Shown here in pieces: positions 33,830-45,784 of a stretch of 64,000 nt of DNA (positions are counted from its first letter, which is position 1; each line of letters begins with the position of its first letter). A program made the translations under genes and the position numbers. The stretch lies in assembly GCA_947095585.1 (NCBI GenBank), contig OX352763.1, forward strand, positions 23,795,462 to 23,859,461. Direction: 5' to 3'. Source of the stretch: Nephrocerus scutellatus (taxonomy: Eukaryota; Arthropoda; Insecta; Diptera; Pipunculidae). The notes under the pieces were generated by a model that was given only the letters and a program-made list of their open reading frames with translations, searched no databases and was not told where the DNA came from.

Positions 33830-36800
33830 ATGTCATCTTAGTTTTCATCAGGTCATTTGCCTGGTGAGTTCGAATTACTTACATATTACCAAAATCGGGG
33901 TAGGTTCGGACTGGGTAGGCTGTGTCGGAGACACGGCCGTGGATACAAAGATCTTCTTGTCTGTGGAACGGATACACGAACCGACATCTCAAAATGGTAT
34001 ATTGTTCCCAAAGTTTCAGATCCTAATGATCATATTACAGAATTTCCATAGTCTTATAGTCGCATCTTAGTCCTATATACCGAATTTCATGCGATCGCTT
34101 GAGAAATTGCTTTGTTCCCACATGGTTTCACTTAACAGTGTCTCACTTAACAGTGGGACATTTAACATTTTACTTTTTGAACATGTACCCCCTTAAAACT
34201 TGTAAAGAGACGTTGTCACGTCAAATGGGTTCGGCTTAGCGAGACGTTTCTGTAATGTTATCCCGCAGTGAAAGATGAAAAATGTAGATCAGATATGGGA
34301 TACATGGAATTTCGCTTCATTTCTTTTTGACTTTGTACTTTCTTGTAATGCCACGAAGAAAAAAAAATCAACGGGGAAATGAAAAAGCTTTCAACTATGC
34401 CGACCGACCAACACTCCTTTTGAAAGTCATGCCACATTCTTCTCTCACGCAGAGCAAGGTGAGTCAGAGAGACGGTTGGCTTGAAATTTGTTCTTTTCCT
34501 TCTCTCCAAAATTGGAAGTCAGACTTGATAAGCAAAAAAAAAAAATTATAAACTAAAAGAGCTAGTAGCTGTTGCTGCTGCTGCAAAAGTTGAAATTCCA
34601 TTCCATTTAATTCGGAGAGTTCTGGTGGTGGCACTGGAAGCGGCGCACTATTGTAGTGATTCGATTCGTGGCTAACATGCTTGATGGTAAGCACCCCACC
34701 ACCCAGCAGCATCCATTGCACACATTCAGCTTTGTGGTTAGACCGGTTGCGAAAGAAATGCCAATTGCCAAGTGTGCAGAGTTTGTTAAGAAACTCAAAA
34801 AAAATCAAACAAAATATTTGCTCTATACGTTCAATGTTCTCTCGCAGCAAAAGACAACGACCGCAACGCCACCCCACCACACCAAACTAAAGAGAACCAG
34901 TCCGTCATTCAGTGTTTCCTTGATAATTCACGCCATGCAGCCAGTCACCAGCGACTAGCCACATTTACAGTCAGCGTCACAGTTCTGCACGTCGTTGATC
35001 TTCTTCTGATGTCACCTCGAAATGTGTAATCAATATGTGAATAAATAAAGCCAAGCCAGAAACGTACAGAACACACAGTTGTATGCAATTGCAATATGTA
35101 CTCGTACTCTGCTTATCATCGTACGTGTGGTTATGCAAAAACATTCAAAGAAATTCAGCAGCCCTATTTCATGGCGGCCCAATCCCAAAGTAGTGAAATT
35201 AAAGCCGTATTTCGTTGACGTTCATCGAATAACGAAGACGATGCCGACGACAATGATGATGATGGCATACTCAACTCCTCAAGCTTCGATCCTGCCGCTG
35301 CAGTTTTGGATGGCTTTTTCTTCTTATTGTTGTAATTTTTGCAGTCAGCCAGCAGTCGTAGTCGTGCGTCGTGGTAGTTGTTAGTTGAAATATAGGAATG
35401 TTCCTTTGGGATTCCTTCAGAGTTGGTCTTCTTCTTGGTAATTTTACGACGGCGATAGCCATAAAATTTGTAAACCCGTTTGGTTGCCAACTGCAGTTAC
35501 TGGCTGGCTGGGGGTTGGAATGGATGGCTGCTGGTTGGCTTTAATGCAAAAAAAAAACAAAACCAAGATCGATAACATGAAAGTCGTCTGTCTAGCAATA
35601 GTAGCACACACAACAAAAACAAGAACACTGAGCGCGGAATGTACACGCGACGACTCTCTGGGTTAGTTAGTTTTGCTGCTTCGCTTAAAATACATACATC
35701 AATATAGAGAAGCGAACCCATGCATATGCACCGACCGACCAGTATGTATGAATGTTGCTGGGTTGGAGAATGTCGATGGGTCGACAAGGTTGCTGGTAGC
35801 TTTTGTTGCTAAAGGAAATAAACAACTCAATGTGCGCTCTCTCTCTTTTTCTCTAGCACTGTTATAAAACATATAAAACAGAGTGTGGAATGTGGTGTGG
35901 CATGAGAAATTATGAGAAAACTAGGAACCGGTCGGCGGCGGCAGCTCGGAGTAATCAATCGATCGCAGTGGTGAATAAATTGTTTAAGAAGTTATTAGAT
36001 GGGAGAGGCGAAGAAGAGGGAGTTGGCAACAACGGTAAACGGATGTAGTATGTGGTATGTACTGTACCGTATAAATCTGTACACGGAGACAACTCTTGAC
36101 TGCCTTTCTATTTTTGTAGACAGGGAATTTATCTTCTACATTACGTTGCTATGTGGTACTACTTCTGTTTTGTAGTGCCGATAAATAAATATTTGTTTTA
36201 GTTTTCTAATCCAGAAATTTAAAAGGCAACCTTCGTACCTACTCCAGGTAGAATTTTTAATATATAAACCTAAAAAGATAACTCTTTGAATGTTTCATAA
36301 AACATTTCTAAGTGGCCGCATATAAAACGTGTCGCGTGTGGCACGTGTAAAACTTTGTTCTTCAACATCTTCGAGGTTCGTATAAGCCAACTTTTAAGTG
36401 TTTACAGAGCTAAAATTGTGTGCGCAGCTCACCTGTGCGGGAAAAAGTTTGAGCGCCCACGTGTTACCGTGTGTAACGCGTGTAAAAGTTGCTTCAACTT
36501 TGAGATCATTTTTATCAAAACTTTAACAGATCTAAATAAAAGAAGTTTTACTTTGTTTTTTGTTTTTAACTGGATTTTCTAGATATTTCAACTTTGATAC
36601 AAAATTTAAATAAATATAAAGTATAGATATAAACGTATTTTTCATTAACGGAAATTAAAAAAAAAATTTCAAACTAATCTAATCTAATCTAACTGGTGCT
36701 AACATGGTTGAATGCTAAGATTTGGTAGTCAAATACTGGTGATTATGCAATAATTAAATAAAATCATTTTTCTAAATATAAACGTTGCGTATTAAAAAAA

Positions 36801-36930
36801 ATATATAGTAAAATATTTTTTAAATCTAACAAAAAACTGCTGACATTGTCAAATAAATTTTTCTGTCGAGATCAAGTTGAAAAATAATTAACTGGTCGAC
36901 TACTCGGCCTTTACCCTATTATCATATCTG
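33830..36930. other. Intronic sequence, nothing recognised
   Basis: Open frames here are short and show no family resemblance. Short tandem ACTTAACAGTGTCTC / ACTTAACAGTGGGAC at about 34130-34158. No gene supported. Confidence 0.35.
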
Positions 36931-36938
36931 ATGACGAC

Positions 36939-37514
36939 TTAATGACAATTTAACATTTCTCTTCGATCAATTATTTTGTACAATGGCAACGTCATACGAG
37001 TGCTATACTGAAGATCAGCATCATTCAGTTCAGGATGATGCTCTTCGATAAAATATTCCAACAAAAATTCGGCTTTCCAAAAAGTTATTCCCATGAGAGG
37101 GGGAAACTTAACACAAAAGAAAAATCTTAGGCGGCGATTTAAAAAAGAGCAAAAATCCAATAAATTGTCTTTATATGGACGTGTAATATCAAAGGATCGT
37201 CGTCGTCGGGTGAGTTTGTTTCGCTTATCAGATGAGCTGCGCTGTTCTGCTGCTATTAGCTTAAGCTCTAATTCATGTGCCTCTGTGATGTTTAAAATTG
37301 AATATATGCGATCTGCCGACACGATTGGAAATTCCCACCAATCATTGTGTAAAACTGTAGAGGCTCTGCGAGTAGTTTCTATAAAATTCATACGATTGAT
37401 AATTGGTTCTAAGAAAAGCAGGTAGGGATCTACGTAGGAATTGTCGTTAATATGAGTAAGGTACAGAGCGCAAGTGGTTGACCGACTAACAACAGTTACG
37501 TCATATAATAGCAT
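36939..37514 (-). CDS. Unrecognised 191-residue reading frame nested in the Myc intron
   Basis: I do not recognise this protein. From the ATG at 37514 it runs 191 residues to TAA at 36941-36939; an in-frame stop lies four codons upstream of this ATG. The composition is balanced and not repetitive, unlike other frames in this intron: EFPIVSADRIYSILNITEAH, then a basic RNKLTRRRRSFDI near the middle (a possible dibasic processing or nuclear-localisation stretch), then KFPPLMGITFWKAEFLLEYF and EEHHPELNDADLQYSTRMTL. There is no obvious signal peptide or domain. The ATG context (GTGTATG) is poor, but a plausible acceptor (TTATTTTCATGTGCAG) lies just upstream on the same strand at about 37535-37550, so it could also be an exon of a nested gene or a relic of a single-copy gene. 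Confidence that it is a real gene is modest. Confidence 0.35.
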   Translation of the reverse strand: MLLYDVTVVSRSTTCALYLTHINDNSYVDPYLLFLEPIINRMNFIETTRRASTVLHNDWWEFPIVSADRIYSILNITEAHELELKLIAAEQRSSSDKRNKLTRRRRSFDITRPYKDNLLDFCSFLNRRLRFFFCVKFPPLMGITFWKAEFLLEYFIEEHHPELNDADLQYSTRMTLPLYKIIDRREMLNCH

Positions 37515-37559
37515 ACACAAACATTAATTTTGCTGCACATGAAAATAATCTCTTTTTAT

Positions 37560-40035
37560 TCAAAGCGGATTATATTTAATAATTTATTTGTTACACAGTA
37601 ATTTCGTAATTGGATTACGAAGAATGTATAACCCACCACCACGCCACCAGCAGCTAGACTTGTATGTGCATTGCCAACTTGTCGGCTTCCCAGTACCCAT
37701 GTTCGTGGGCGCTGCGGCTATGGTGGAATTTTCAGAAACAAAACCTCACCAACATCAGCAATATGCGCTACATTATCAGCAGTACATGTGCATTGTGCAT
37801 CATCCGCAAAGTAAATAATATAAATGTATATAAAGCACTGCATAAAATTGCATGCTCTGCAGTGTGCAGCATTGCACCGCTGTATGATCTACTGGCAAAC
37901 CAACAACAACAACCGGCAAAAATATGTAAAAATTCCTTTGCGGTGACAGCAACAACAACAACAATTCAGAGAGTTCTGTGGCCTGGGGGGTTCTTGCCGT
38001 CGTTGTTTTTGTCTTATTCTGCAAGAAAACTAAATACCCAGCACCCAAATCACTGCCGACGCTCATCACTTATTTATGCGCAGAGCGAGCGGAAGCCGAG
38101 TACACTCTCGCATGCGAGATTCGTTCTACTACTACACTGATAATAAGAGAAAAAATGCACCACTGAGTGCACCACCACACCACACTTGCTTTTCTCACTT
38201 CTCATATCGTATTCCCAACTCGTTTAGTATTGCGGTTTCGCATTGATTGATAAGCCAGTAGTAGGCTGCAACAGAGTAGAGTGCATCATAATGCGACACA
38301 ACATGCAGAATGTGCCAAACTGCACTAAACCACGAAGCTGCTCGTTTTGTCTTCGGCTGATCAGTTGGTTGGTTGGTCGTTCGATTGTTGTTGATGGTCG
38401 TTCGATTGTTGTCAACCGCCGACACAAGCGAGGAGGTGGGTGAATGATGACGACGATGATGGTGGTGGTATCCAATTTCTATATTTTTGTTCGAAAGGTG
38501 GACGATGTCATTTCGACGATGCAGCTGATGACAACGCGATGACGTTTCGTTATGCAGTTAATATTTTATTTATTGTTGTAGCAATGTGTGGCTGCAATAC
38601 TAATGAGTAAGAGAATTTTTTCTATGGTGAGTGATAATGACGGTCGGTTATGTTTTTGTAATCTTTTTCCTGCATGTCTGTCTAGCTCATTCCCTTTATT
38701 GCACTGTTGTAACGCAAAGAAAGAAGCGGATATTAGAATGAGTGTGCCTTGTGTGTCGTGTGTGTCAGCCACCAACCGTCAACTCAGAATGCAAATAAAA
38801 ACAAAGCAATCAAAAATTTGCGCGGGAATATTTGCGCTGATTTGTTGTTGCAGGTCACCGCGGGAGGGATTAGCGTTTCTTTCTCAGTTAATATTTTATT
38901 TATGTGCGTGTGTATGTTTTGTTTGCAAACAACTTGCGCGTGTTGCGAAATTATTATTGAGATGAGAGATGATGTTGTTTTGCCAGACTGGTTGGTTGGT
39001 TGGTGGGAATGAGTAAATGCTCAGCAGCCAAACAAACAGTTCATTGCAAAAACGCGTTCGTGTCTGCCTTTTTCAATTGTCACGATATAACATCGCAAAC
39101 GCAACATGTTTATCCGGTGACATTATTAGCATATACCTATATAATGCACCTATTGCATATGCATACACTCACATACTACCGTTTTATTGAAATTTCAACA
39201 AAAGAAAGAGAAATGATAATGGTACGACTTATATCGCTAATATCGCTGCACGATGCAATTTATTCATACGAAGAATTCCTTTGCGCGGGTTTTTTGTTTG
39301 TTTGTTTGTTTGTCAGGCCCGCTGCAAGCAATAATAATAATTTAACGCAGCCGCAACTAACAACATTTCGAATTGCCACTTTAGTGAACAAATTATTCCC
39401 ACAAATATACACCAGGTGTTGAAAAAAAAATTACTACACTCACAATTTACCATTTTATGTATATTTTTTTAATGAATTCCAGCGAAAAATCCGACATTTG
39501 CAATTCGTTTGACTAAAATAAATTTGCAACTTGTGTGCGATTTTCTGTTGTCAGCGAGTGACGTTTTTTAAGAGAAAAAGAGAATCTTATATTACTTTTA
39601 CCATGGATGGTAGTGGTATCGGTACGTAATATACCGGCCGTGTAATATCAGGTAACAAACTCTCCTCATGTGGTAATTTCAAATTCATGACAAAATTCCC
39701 ATATATGAGAGAAATTCCGTCGCGTATGATCATTGCCATAATGCCAGTATTCAGATTAAGGGAAAATGAATCAAAAACAAGACACTTGCCGGGCCCTACA
39801 TAAAAATTTTGTAATACCGTGATTATTTTCTGACCGGTGACAAGAAGCAAACAAACGAACAAATATGAAGATGAAGAGAATGTCTCTAAAGAGAGACGAA
39901 GCAGAGTGCGCGTTCTACGTTGACAAATTTCGCATGAACGATATTAGGTGGTTTCGATTAGAGGGTTCAAAAGGCTGTATTTACCCAAACCCAATTATAA
40001 TCCTTTGATTTTAAAAAAAGGATGATGGTATTTTG
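37560..40035. other. Intronic sequence, nothing recognised
   Basis: Contains CAACAACAACA and GTCGTTCGATTGTTGTT-type short repeats (37910-37960; 38377-38413). No coding signal recognised. Confidence 0.35.
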
Positions 40036-40041
40036 TTTGTA

Positions 40042-40137
40042 CTTTGGGCGTCTTTTGGAGATCTTTTGGGGTCTTTTTAGAGTATTTGGAGGTCTTTTGG
40101 AAGTGTTCTGAGAGTCTTTGGTGGTCTTTTGAAAGTG
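40042..40137 (+). repeat. Second degenerate GTCTTTTGG repeat tract
   Basis: GCGTCTTTTGGAGATCTTTT and following units are the same 10-12 base pattern as 9595-9830. Retroelement coding text lies directly downstream here too. Confidence 0.65.
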
Positions 40138-40179
40138 ATGTGGGGCGATGTAGGGCGATATTAGTGTAAAATTTTACAC

Positions 40180-40373
40180 CCGTGCAACGCCGCTTATCTA
40201 CTTTAACTCGTGTACATAGGTACACTTTGAAAAAGCTAGCGGAAGATATTAAGAAATTAGCGCTCGAATGGAAACCACAAAGAAGCCGCCGAGTCGGCCG
40301 TCCTAGCAAGACATGGAAAATGACATTAAGAGAGGAAGCAAGATCCCAAGGGACAAAGTGGCGTCCCAAGTAA
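40180..40373 (+). mobile_element. C-terminal fragment of an RTE-like retrotransposon
   Basis: Plus-strand frame with LKKLAEDIKKLALEWKPQ, RRVGRPSKTWKMTLREEARS and QGTKW. This parallels the C-terminal region of RTE-like reverse transcriptases (R...DI...ALEWNPQG.R..GRP..TWRRT), as seen in decayed form at 14223-14657. Only about 60 residues remain. Confidence 0.6.
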
Positions 40374-40379
40374 CCTCAG

Positions 40380-40515
40380 GCTCAATTTATTGGGATAAAA
40401 ATTCATATTTAAACTTTTTACATAAATTGCGAGGGGCCAGATGATTTTGACGGAAATCTGACACCCGGAAGTGACAGTTTACTTAAACTGTTTTTCGAGT
40501 TTTTTGTTTTGGAAG
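40380..40515 (+). repeat. Dispersed repeat A, copy 1
   Basis: TTCATATTTAAACTTTTTAC, then CCCGGAAGTGACAGTTTACT and TTTTTCGAGTTTTT. The same blocks, in the same order and spacing, occur on the minus strand at 49665-49528. Unclassified; no coding content. Confidence 0.75.
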
Positions 40516-40519
40516 AAAA

Positions 40520-42330
40520 AAATGTTCTTTGAACAAAACACGGAAAACAGGACATAAATATGTAATAAATGTTAAATAATATTAACGTCTATAAATCAGA
40601 ACAAAAATATAAAAATATTTTGTTTGTTAAATTGGAAATGGGCAAAAAAACACTTTATGGATCATCTATACATAACAAGAAATCGGTTTAACATAAAATT
40701 AATGGAGGCATTAGTGATGACTTTCTTACAAAAACTAAAAGGGGGTTTAAAGGAGGTGATATACAAAAAATAAAGCTCCTCAAATATTCACATTGGTCAG
40801 TCAATGCAGCAAAACAACGGCGGCAAAAACAAACGAATAAAACGTTAAGCCGACCTGATTACGGACGGCAGCAGCAGCAGCACGGAGAAAAATTAAGTCT
40901 TGCGTCGTCCGCATCTGCCACTGCAACCAGACTCGAAACCAGATAAAAAGTGAGAGTATACACCGCGCAGCAGAATACGCCACCGATAGCAAGGCTATGG
41001 GAGAAACACAACCGCACATTGCTGGCGGCGGCGGCGGCGGCATAAGCGGTTAACGTGGCTAACATGTGCAAACCATAATCATAATTTGCTTTAGTTTGAT
41101 TTCCATTTCCATACGTTACGGATGAGTGAAGTTTATTGCGGCACTGCCCGCCTTCCTACCTCTCTGCAAATTACTCGTCGTAAACATACGCACATACACA
41201 TTTCACATTGCGGATTTCGTTTGCTCGTTCGAATCATTCATTCATTAAAACCGCAGACATGAAATTACAATGGCGCATGAGTGGGGTAGTATTATAAGGA
41301 CTGGACGAGAATGTGGAGAAGGAAAAGGAAGAGCAGAAGAGCTGTGCAAGGGACTGTGGGAGAAATTATGAGTGCTAAACTAATATCTGCCAAAGCTTAT
41401 GGATGGGGTTAAATGAATGCTTGAGAATTGAAATGAAATGATGCATCATCTGAAGACTTCCATCATGAGACTGACTGTAGTTCTGTAATGCTTGATGCGG
41501 CGACGCAACTACAGAAAGTCAAATGTCAATTTTGCGCGGCAACTCTCTTATTTATGATTTCTTGGCTTGTTTTGGTGTCGATGTGGTGTGTGGCGTGGCG
41601 TGGGAAAATCAGGGCACACATTTCGCACTTTGCACTGTCAGGGCCATTAGTGTTGTTCTTAGAGAGGGTGCAAATGCAGAGTGCAGAATGTTGCGGTCAA
41701 ATAAGAGACTGCAATTAGAGTTAATGCGTTCAAGGCATATTTTGATTAGAACCATAGACTGTTCTCTTAAAAAAAAAAGAGAAGAAAGAAGAAATATCAA
41801 ATTGAATTTCAATAAAAAGGCAAAACAAACCAAACTAAAACAAAGTTTTAATAAACAGGGTGCTGTAAAAACATTGCTTGAATTCGATGCGATTCAAATT
41901 AGTCCTTTAATGTTTATGTTTTGTTTTTAAGTTATGTTAAGTTATTTTATGTGATGTTATACATTTTTTTAAATTTGTTAAAATTCAAAACAGATCAGAG
42001 ACTCTTCTTAACATAAACTGATTGATAGCTAATGAAGGAAGCTTAACTTAAAAAACAAACACTCTAGATGTCTGATGTCTTCTGTTAGGCGAGCAAGTAT
42101 GTTTGCCGTCAAGCTTTTGTGTTCGGCCTATTCGATTTGCATGTATTTTATATTGACAGCTCGTACCACAGCTGCCACGGATCCATTCTGGTTAGGCAGT
42201 AAAAGGTCGATTATAATAGACTTTCGCATCCATAGACTAGTGTCAAATGTCAACAAAATGCTTGCTAATATGTCTGCCTAATTACAACAAATGATTATAA
42301 TGAAATATTGCCTGCATCAGCATTTGTCTC
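40520..42330. other. Intronic sequence, nothing recognised
   Basis: Includes (GCA)n at 40868-40880 and (GGC)n at 41025-41041. No gene recognised. Confidence 0.35.
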
Positions 42331-42338
42331 TGTTTTTT

Positions 42339-42615
42339 AAATTCTCTATATTAACTTCACTTGCCCGTGGGTCGTCTGTCGTGGATTCTTGCGATCAATT
42401 TTTAACCCACTTCCCATGGCCCGATTTTATTGAAATTTTGCACACATGTGTATCTGTGTCTCCGGACAACACTTTCTATTAAATTTTGAGGCCCCTCGGG
42501 CTGCGGGGTCGGGGGGCTCCCAAACAAAAATTTTAAAAAATTTACCCGATTTTCTTCAAATTTTACACACATGTGTATACCCAATAAACAATACTTTTTC
42601 GAAAATTTGGTAGTG
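42339..42615 (+). repeat. Dispersed repeat B, copy 1
   Basis: Starts AAATTCTCTATATTAACTTC. Contains two internal copies of CCGATTTTATTGAAATTTTG plus CACACATGTG (about 42422 and 42547, spacing about 126 bp), separated by a GC-rich CGGGGGGCTCCC block. An inverted copy is at 44490-44791. No coding content; class unknown. Confidence 0.85.
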
Positions 42616-42659
42616 ATCGGGTCCCGGGTTCGGCCGCAAGGCCCTTATACACTTTTTAA

Positions 42660-44489
42660 ATATTTATACTGGCATCAGATATTCGTCGCCCTTTATGGAC
42701 TGTGTGCGGTGTGTGCTGCGCAGTCGGCTGCGCTGCATGGTTTGGTGGTGGAGAGAGAGAGAGAAATCTTAGCTCACGCACAAATGAACCCAGCAAATGA
42801 AACGAGACATACATGTTTTATGCTTAATTCAACTTACATTTTTTATTTACTGAATTGTATTTTTATTGATGTCGTTTTTTTTGTTGTCGATATCAACTTA
42901 CAGATAGAACAACAAGTTTTCACAATATTCTGTCATTTCGCGTTTTCATAAATTAGTTCAGAGCAGTCAAAGAGTTCTTAAGATAACTGCTCGTGTTTCT
43001 TATTTGCTCAGAGTATGAGCGTGCTCTACGTGCTCAGAATAAAATGATCTGAGCATTTTCAATTTTAACATCTGATGTCAAATGTCTGTTTCGATGATTT
43101 TCTCCTACAATAAAAATAAAATGGCCCAGGATCGAGGGGCTCCCATATCAATTTCTGCGATTAGAGAATTTAGATGAAAAATTTTAATTTTTATGGGTTG
43201 TTTTTTTCGTATTCAAAAGACATATGTCGTTCTCGTGTATGCGCACGAAAGTGACCGAAGACTTAACGAATCGGAACTGAACTCTATGAAAACCACACAA
43301 AACAAGCATTGCCTATGCGTGCTCATGGCGCCTAAATTCCTTGCAAAACAGAAAATAGTTATCAGACCATTTTTTTTACATTCATAATCAACTTTTCTCT
43401 TCTTTGAAAAAGATATAACAATAACATTCAACATGTCAAAACTGCTGAACTGATCAACAATACTGAGAAATGCCTGAAAGCCGATCGGCGCATACTGTCT
43501 ATACACATATAGATAGTAATAAAATTGTAACCTTCCGTGTCGGTGGATTCAAAATATTTTCTGAAAAATTAATTAATTAATTGTTTAAAAGTAGCTGAGA
43601 TAGCCCGAAGTTGGCCAGTGCAACTAAGGTATATGTTTGATTACATTAAAAACGTCTCTGAGTCAGCTTAATAATATTTGAATTATTTTTACGAGGTATT
43701 GAAGAATTATACACAGCATTGGCAGACAATGTATGTAGTTGTATTGTCCTACACTGCGTATACGCGATATTTTTTCACAACTGGCTGGAGAGGTGGATAG
43801 TATACAAATCTGTATTACGAGAGATACAATGTCTCGTTTTGTAACTAATTTCAAATTGTCTGGCCGGTCAGTCGCCCATCCCTAACAAAAGCAACAACAT
43901 TTGCAACGGTGTGTTTGCTACTTTTGGCACTTTTGGCGTCCTCTTAGCGTTGCTTGTTTGTATCAGTACAAGTATAAGTACTGCCAACACCATAGTATTA
44001 TTACGCATATATTTTAATGTCGAATCTTTTCAAATGCTTGCCTTGTACTTGCACATCATTCTGGAGCAGGGGTAAAAGTTTTTCTCTCATATAACACAAC
44101 GACATAGCAATAAATGTGTAACGATGGTACGGGCATAAGTAATTTTTAATGTACGAGTAGGTACATCTCTGATAAATCGATGCCAAGAATTTTTGTTTGG
44201 TCTCAACAGGGAATCGGAAAATAACTTTCAAGGAATATGTATGAGGGAAAGAAGATGCACCCCACCCCTTCCTCAACAAATTGGAAGCAAAACATATTGC
44301 AAAATAGTGGAATCGAAATAAACCCACAACAGTGGGAATGAAATAAACAGTGAAGGTCTTCTAAGCCGATGTAATCAAGTGTGCAACGGTGTTTCGGAAT
44401 TCGGACACTAAGTTCACAGCTCAAAGAATGTTATCAGTGGGCGTGTTTCGGACACAACACAACGTCCACGGTACCATGGAAGAACAAAA
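42660..44489. other. Intronic sequence between two inverted repeat copies, nothing recognised
   Basis: Spacer between the two copies of repeat B. No gene recognised. GAGAGAGAGAGA at about 42752-42763. Confidence 0.35.
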
Positions 44490-44791
44490 ATGTTTCGACG
44501 AAATTTTTACAAAAAGTGTTTTCCATCAAAGACACACATGTGTACAAAATTTAAAGAAAATCGGGTAAATTTTGTAAAATATTTGTATGGGAGCCCCCCG
44601 AACCCGAGGTCCGAGGGGTCCAAATTTTAATAGAAAGTATTGTCACCGGAAATATACATGTGTGCAAAATTTCAATAAAATCGGGCCATGGGAAGTGGGC
44701 TAAAAATTGATCAGAAAATCTGACCAGCCAGCCAGCAAGCCAGCCGGCCAACCAGCCAGCCACGTGCACGCGAAGTTAATATAGAGAATTT
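44490..44791 (-). repeat. Dispersed repeat B, copy 2 (inverted)
   Basis: Read on the minus strand it starts AAATTCTCTATATTAACTTC at 44791 and follows copy 1 to about 44490, including both CACATGTG modules and the GGGGGGCTCCC block. It has an extra run of GCCAGCC/GGCTGGCT units (about 44722-44762) near its start. A 45-bp block next to it (44799-44842) matches 32559-32602. Confidence 0.85.
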
Positions 44792-44844
44792 AAAAACAAC
44801 TATCCATATGGCGAGCTGAGAAGCTCTCTTTACTATCTTATACT

Positions 44845-45475
44845 ATTATAAGTGGGGAACCTATAAATTTATGTACAATTTTGCTAAACCATATTTTTTG
44901 GTAATTTCTTAATTCTAATAGAATTCAATACAATGCTTATTCCTTTACGAGAATGTAAGTAATGTGATAAAAGTTTTATATTTACTTTTTCGGTATCAAT
45001 ATTAAAATCTGCAGCTACAAGCGAAAATCCTATTTGGGCGTTTCCATTCAATCGTGTCAAGAAGTTCCTTCCTCTCCGCTTTGCATAAACTTTCATTCGT
45101 GAGTAAATTAAGAAATCGTTGTAGAATTAGCTGTTCAAGCTGCTGTTGTTCCAGACAGGAAGGAAGGACAACAGCCAAACAAGATTTTAACCACCGCACG
45201 CTTCGCACACTTTTACAAAAACAATTCGTCAGTTAGCAATTTACTTCTTTTCCCACATCCCTCCCCCAATCATTCCCAATTCATACATAATCGCATAGCA
45301 TAGCATCGCATCCCATCCCAGTATTTCATCACACACGCCGACGACGACCTTGAGAGTAAAATTTATTACTGCACGTGTACCAATAAATTGAGCGCCAACG
45401 TTGCGTGCGCGTATAGTAGAGGAACAAAAAATTTGTTTCACTCTCTCTCTAAACATTCTCTGTACTATAGGATGG
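44845..45475. other. Intronic sequence, nothing recognised
   Basis: A GCATAGCATAGCATCGCATCCC short repeat near 45294-45318. No gene recognised. Confidence 0.35.
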
Positions 45476-45499
45476 AGTGCGTCTCAGGCGAACATATGA

Positions 45500-45780
45500 A
45501 AAAGAAGAGTATGGAAGAGGCAAAGCGGGGAAGAAAGCTCACTCGTCGACCGCTCCCACCATCAAAAAGAAGCCAACGCCAAAAAATAAATTGAAGAGAG
45601 ATGGTAAGAGGCAAAGTGGGGAAGAAAGCTCGCATGCCGGCCGGTCCCCCCTCAAAAACAAAACACTAAAAAGTAAAATGAAGAGAGTTGGTAAGAGGCA
45701 AAGTGGGGAACAAAGCTCGCACGCCGGCCGGCCGGCCGGCCTGCCTGTTCCATACAAAACAAACCAACACCCAAAATAAA
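45500..45780. repeat. Three-unit tandem repeat, about 90 bp per unit
   Basis: GAGGCAAAGCGGGGAAGAAA (about 45514), GAGGCAAAGTGGGGAAGAAA (45608) and GAGGCAAAGTGGGGAACAAA (45698) mark three units, each followed by AAGCTC and a GCCGGCC-type block that grows from unit to unit. The plus frame 45477-45779 is open through all three and gives a lysine-rich repeat peptide (GKRQSGEESSHAGR). I regard it as a minisatellite, not a gene. Confidence 0.85.
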
Positions 45781-45784
45781 TTAG

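Noticed and set aside
34464..34880. Minus-strand frame of 138 codons with LQQQQQLLALL
   Set aside because: I considered an extra Myc exon because of the Gln run and PPPELSEL text, but Myc already joins cleanly without it and no splice pair in the right phase was evident.
37093..37425. Plus-strand frame of 110 codons opposite the unexplained intronic frame
   Set aside because: Lower coding character than the minus frame, rich in Lys/Arg/Ser from antisense; treated as a shadow.
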